This document shows positions 5,267 through 7,210 of a DNA stretch of 7,210 nucleotides, one piece after another; the stretch's first letter is position 1, and each line of letters opens with the position of its first letter. Made by a program: the position numbers and the translations under genes. The notes under the pieces are model-generated. The model was given only the letters and a program-made list of their open reading frames with translations. It did no database searches and was not told the origin of the DNA. The stretch spans positions 1 through 7,210 of the forward strand of contig JAGXHS010000059.1 in NCBI GenBank assembly GCA_024636075.1. Direction: 5' to 3'. This DNA comes from Propionibacteriaceae bacterium (lineage in GTDB: Bacteria > Actinomycetota > Actinomycetes > Propionibacteriales > Propionibacteriaceae).

Positions 5267-5874
5267 GGACTCCGGCACCGCGCGTGATGGCAGCACTGGC
5301 AATGGCCGCTGTCATTGTGGGTTGCGGGACCAGCAATTCAGATCCGGCGGCAACGGTTCAGGAGCCAGCATCCAGTGCCCGAACTGACCTTGTTGCCGAA
5401 CGTCGCGCCGCAGGAATCGCTGACTGTCCCGAAGCCGCCGTGACCAGCACCACGTCGCTACCTGACCTGGAACTTGCCTGCCTCGGCGGCCCCAACGCGG
5501 TGAACCTGTCGAAGCTGCCGACCGGCAAGGGATGGGTGATCAATGTCTGGGCGCAATGGTGCGGACCGTGCCGCGATGAGGCACCGTTCCTGGCCGAGGT
5601 GTACCGACGTCACGAGAAGCAACTGCACTTCCTCGGCATTGACTACAACGATCCTCGCCCAGAGCTGGCGATCGCCTTCGCCGGAGCCAATCAACTGACC
5701 TATCCGCACCTGGTGGACGACGACCACCGCATCGATGCGCCGCTCCGGATCAACGGGATCCCGCAGACGCTGTTCGTCGATGCCTCCGGGCGAATCGTGG
5801 GTCGTCACGTGGGTCCGGTGGAATCGGCGGCCCAGCTGGAGCAGGCGCTTCGGGACGCCGGGTTGCTGTCATGA
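5263..5874 (+). CDS. TlpA-like thioredoxin-fold lipoprotein
   Basis: This is an extracytoplasmic thiol-disulfide oxidoreductase anchored to the membrane by lipid. The 203-residue product begins with a short basic N-region and hydrophobic stretch ending in the lipobox VIVGC, with Cys21 as the lipidated residue. A linker rich in Ala, Ser and Pro follows. The thioredoxin fold starts near residue 88 (KGWVINVWAQ), with the active site WCGPC at Cys100 and Cys103 and the cis-proline Pro167 in NGIPQTLFVD. Two further cysteines, Cys55 and Cys73, precede the fold and could form a structural disulfide. The ATG overlaps the nth stop and has GGAG at 5251-5254, eight bases upstream. It occupies the place of Rv3673c. 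Whether it reduces or forms disulfides, and its partner, are unknown. Confidence 0.92.
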   Translation: MRTPAPRVMAALAMAAVIVGCGTSNSDPAATVQEPASSARTDLVAERRAAGIADCPEAAVTSTTSLPDLELACLGGPNAVNLSKLPTGKGWVINVWAQWCGPCRDEAPFLAEVYRRHEKQLHFLGIDYNDPRPELAIAFAGANQLTYPHLVDDDHRIDAPLRINGIPQTLFVDASGRIVGRHVGPVESAAQLEQALRDAGLLS

Positions 5875-6542
5875 TCGGCCGACCGAGCCATCAGCGTGAC
5901 CCATTCGCCACCCTGCGTGCCGCACTGGTCGATCCGCCGAGCAGGGACATGGTCTCCCACCCCCGGCCCGCGCAGGGAGGTCGACAGGCGGCGGTGTTGA
6001 TCCTGCTGAGCGACGCAGTCGAACCTGACGTGACCTTCACCGAGCGCGGACACGCGATGCGCAAGCACGCCGGTCAGATCTCTTTCCCCGGAGGTGGGGT
6101 GGATCTGGGCGACAGCGGTCCGGTCGCGGCGGCGTTGCGGGAGACCCACGAGGAGATCGATCTGTCGCCCGAAGAGGTCGGTGTCCTCGGATGCCTGCCG
6201 GCTGCCTTCGTCGCGGCGAGCTCATTCGACGTGACCAGCGTGGTGGGGCTGTGGGGCGGTACTGCTGCGATCCGGCCGGTCAGTGCTTTCGAGGTGGCCG
6301 ACATTCATCGCTTCACGGTCAGTCAACTGGCTGACGAACGCAACCGGGTGATGGCGAGGCACCCTTCGGGCTACACCGGTCCGGGGTGGGTCTTCGGTGA
6401 GGTGTTCATCTGGGGCTTCACCGCTCACCTGACTGACTGCGTCCTGAAGCTGGGCGGGTGGGAACAACCGTGGGACACCACCAAGGTGGTGACGGTGCCG
6501 AAACGCTATCGACGTGATCGAATCTCCGCCGACCACGATTGA
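5871..6542 (+). CDS. Nudix hydrolase, CoA pyrophosphatase type
   Basis: The 223-residue product belongs to the Nudix group that cleaves coenzyme A and its oxidised or acyl forms to phosphopantetheine and 3',5'-ADP. The CoA-type signature is seen at 63-74 (MRKHAGQISFPG) directly before the Nudix box at 75-98, which ends in RETHEEIDL (Arg90, Glu91, Glu94, Glu95 as metal ligands). The Nudix-box positions usually Glu and Gly are Ser82 and Asp97. Some CoA-type members such as E. coli NudL also vary there, so activity need not be lost. The ATG overlaps the previous stop as ATGA, without a strong ribosome site, so translation is coupled. It matches Rv3672c in position. Substrate preference is inferred from the family signature only. 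Confidence 0.92.
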   Translation: MIGRPSHQRDPFATLRAALVDPPSRDMVSHPRPAQGGRQAAVLILLSDAVEPDVTFTERGHAMRKHAGQISFPGGGVDLGDSGPVAAALRETHEEIDLSPEEVGVLGCLPAAFVAASSFDVTSVVGLWGGTAAIRPVSAFEVADIHRFTVSQLADERNRVMARHPSGYTGPGWVFGEVFIWGFTAHLTDCVLKLGGWEQPWDTTKVVTVPKRYRRDRISADHD

Positions 6543-6590
6543 ATTCGCCTCCGGTGCTGAACCGACATGCTGCTCTGCCAAGCTGGTCCC

Positions 6591-7210
6591 ATGAGTGAAT
6601 CCGGCAATGCCCTCGAGCAGCGACCCGACGGTTGGTGGCGCAGCGCCGTCGTCTACCAGGTGTATCCGCGGTCCTTCGCGGACAGTGATGGTGACGGCAT
6701 CGGTGATCTGCGGGGAGTGATCGACAAGCTGGACTATCTGCACCAGCTGGGTGTGGACGTGCTGTGGCTGTCCCCGGTGTATCGATCGCCTCAGGACGAC
6801 AACGGGTATGACATCAGCGACTACCAGGACATCGACGGCACTTTCGGCACCCTGGCAGACGTCGACGAACTCATCGAGGGTCTGCATCGCCGGGGGATGA
6901 AGCTGGTGATGGATCTGGTGGTGAATCACACCTCGGACGAGCACGAATGGTTCAAGGAATCGATCAATCCCGCGAGCGACAAGGCCGACTGGTACTGGTG
7001 GGCGTCGGCGCGCGACGGCCACCAGCCGAACACTCCGGGAGCGGAGCCGTACAACTGGCGCTCCGCCTTCTCGGGGCCGGCGTGGAGTTACCATCCTGAT
7101 CGCGGTGAGTATTACCTGCACATCTTCAGCCGCAAGCAGCCGGATCTGAACTGGGAGAACCCGGCGGTGCGTCAGGCCATCTACGACATGATGAACTGGT
7201 GGGTCGATCG
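6591..7210 (+). CDS. GH13 alpha-glucosidase / oligo-1,6-glucosidase family enzyme, N-terminal part
   Basis: The visible 206 residues begin the catalytic (beta/alpha)8 barrel of a GH13 exo-glucosidase, probably cytoplasmic as no signal peptide is seen. WWRSAVVYQVYPRSF (15-29) is the usual first strand. DSDGDGIGDLRG (31-42) has the Asp33/Asp35 loop of the calcium-binding type found in oligo-1,6-glucosidases and dextran glucosidases. NGYDISDYQDI (71-81) follows, and conserved region I is DLVVNH at 108-113. The catalytic Asp and Glu lie beyond the window edge. It may act on maltose-type, isomaltose-type or trehalose-linked sugars; the specificity region between barrel strands 4 and 7 is not included. 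It starts 48 bases after the Nudix gene with no clear Shine-Dalgarno and no visible terminator between them, so read-through from the nth operon is possible. In M. tuberculosis this place holds the MarP protease. Confidence 0.92.
   Translation, partial: MSESGNALEQRPDGWWRSAVVYQVYPRSFADSDGDGIGDLRGVIDKLDYLHQLGVDVLWLSPVYRSPQDDNGYDISDYQDIDGTFGTLADVDELIEGLHRRGMKLVMDLVVNHTSDEHEWFKESINPASDKADWYWWASARDGHQPNTPGAEPYNWRSAFSGPAWSYHPDRGEYYLHIFSRKQPDLNWENPAVRQAIYDMMNWWVD

Noticed and set aside
4457..5302. Open frame of 281 codons on the minus strand
   Set aside because: It is antisense to nth, which has all catalytic and cluster residues. The product has no family resemblance.
5945..6170. Nudix box lacking the standard Glu and Gly, read as a dead enzyme
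   Set aside because: CoA-pyrophosphatase members such as E. coli NudL vary at the same positions, and the REx2EE ligands are intact.
6222..7121. Open frame of 299 codons on the minus strand
   Set aside because: It lies across the Nudix and GH13 genes, both well supported on the plus strand, and shows no recognisable motif.
1..7210. CRISPR arrays, insertion sequences, phage genes, tRNA genes
   Set aside because: No regularly spaced repeats, transposase frames, terminal repeats with target duplications or cloverleaf-like segments were seen on either strand by eye.

Overview
The window is a high-GC segment with tightly packed, short-spaced genes and several starts that look leaderless. It carries a WhiB iron-sulfur protein, a family confined to Actinomycetota and their phages, so the organism is an actinobacterium. 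No complete marker gene allows a genus call. From memory, the gene order ponA2 / whiB4 / small protein / RidA-like / crp / nth / TlpA-like / CoA-Nudix, with the same relative orientations, matches the Mycobacterium tuberculosis Rv3682-Rv3672c neighbourhood. Several mycobacterial members are missing here and two unrelated genes are present, so this is a relative of that locus, not a copy of a mycobacterial one.

Layout from left to right. Positions 1-1237 (minus) hold the N-terminal part of a class A penicillin-binding protein, cut by the window edge just after the SxxK transpeptidase motif. A 167-bp divergent control region (1238-1404) contains a perfect 17-bp palindrome and a plausible promoter. 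It leads rightward into a three-gene run: whiB4-like (1405-1791), a 52-residue DUF4177-like protein (1801-1959) and a RidA-family protein (1964-2425). This run converges on a Crp-family regulator (minus, 2422-3153), and the two stop codons share the same CTAG. Behind crp, also on the minus strand, lies a class V PLP aminotransferase of the alanine/serine-glyoxylate type (3265-4434). From a second divergent region (4435-4567) a plus-strand operon starts: nth (endonuclease III), a TlpA-like thioredoxin lipoprotein and a CoA-pyrophosphatase-type Nudix hydrolase, joined by two ATGA stop/start overlaps. A GH13 alpha-glucosidase family gene begins at 6591 and runs off the right edge.

Functionally this is a stress, redox and envelope neighbourhood: cell-wall synthesis (PBP), redox sensing (WhiB Fe-S), cyclic-nucleotide-type transcription control (Crp), reactive metabolite clearance (RidA), DNA base repair (Nth), extracytoplasmic thiol chemistry (TlpA) and nucleotide clean-up (Nudix). 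The aminotransferase and the GH13 enzyme look like lineage-specific neighbours. I see no CRISPR, insertion sequence, phage gene, tRNA or rRNA. No clearly new defence or mobile system is visible. The points most worth a second look are the palindrome between ponA2 and whiB4, an extra segment in the Crp sensor domain with a hairpin in its DNA, the nested inverted repeats at a probable leaderless nth start, and the conserved small protein between whiB4 and the RidA gene.
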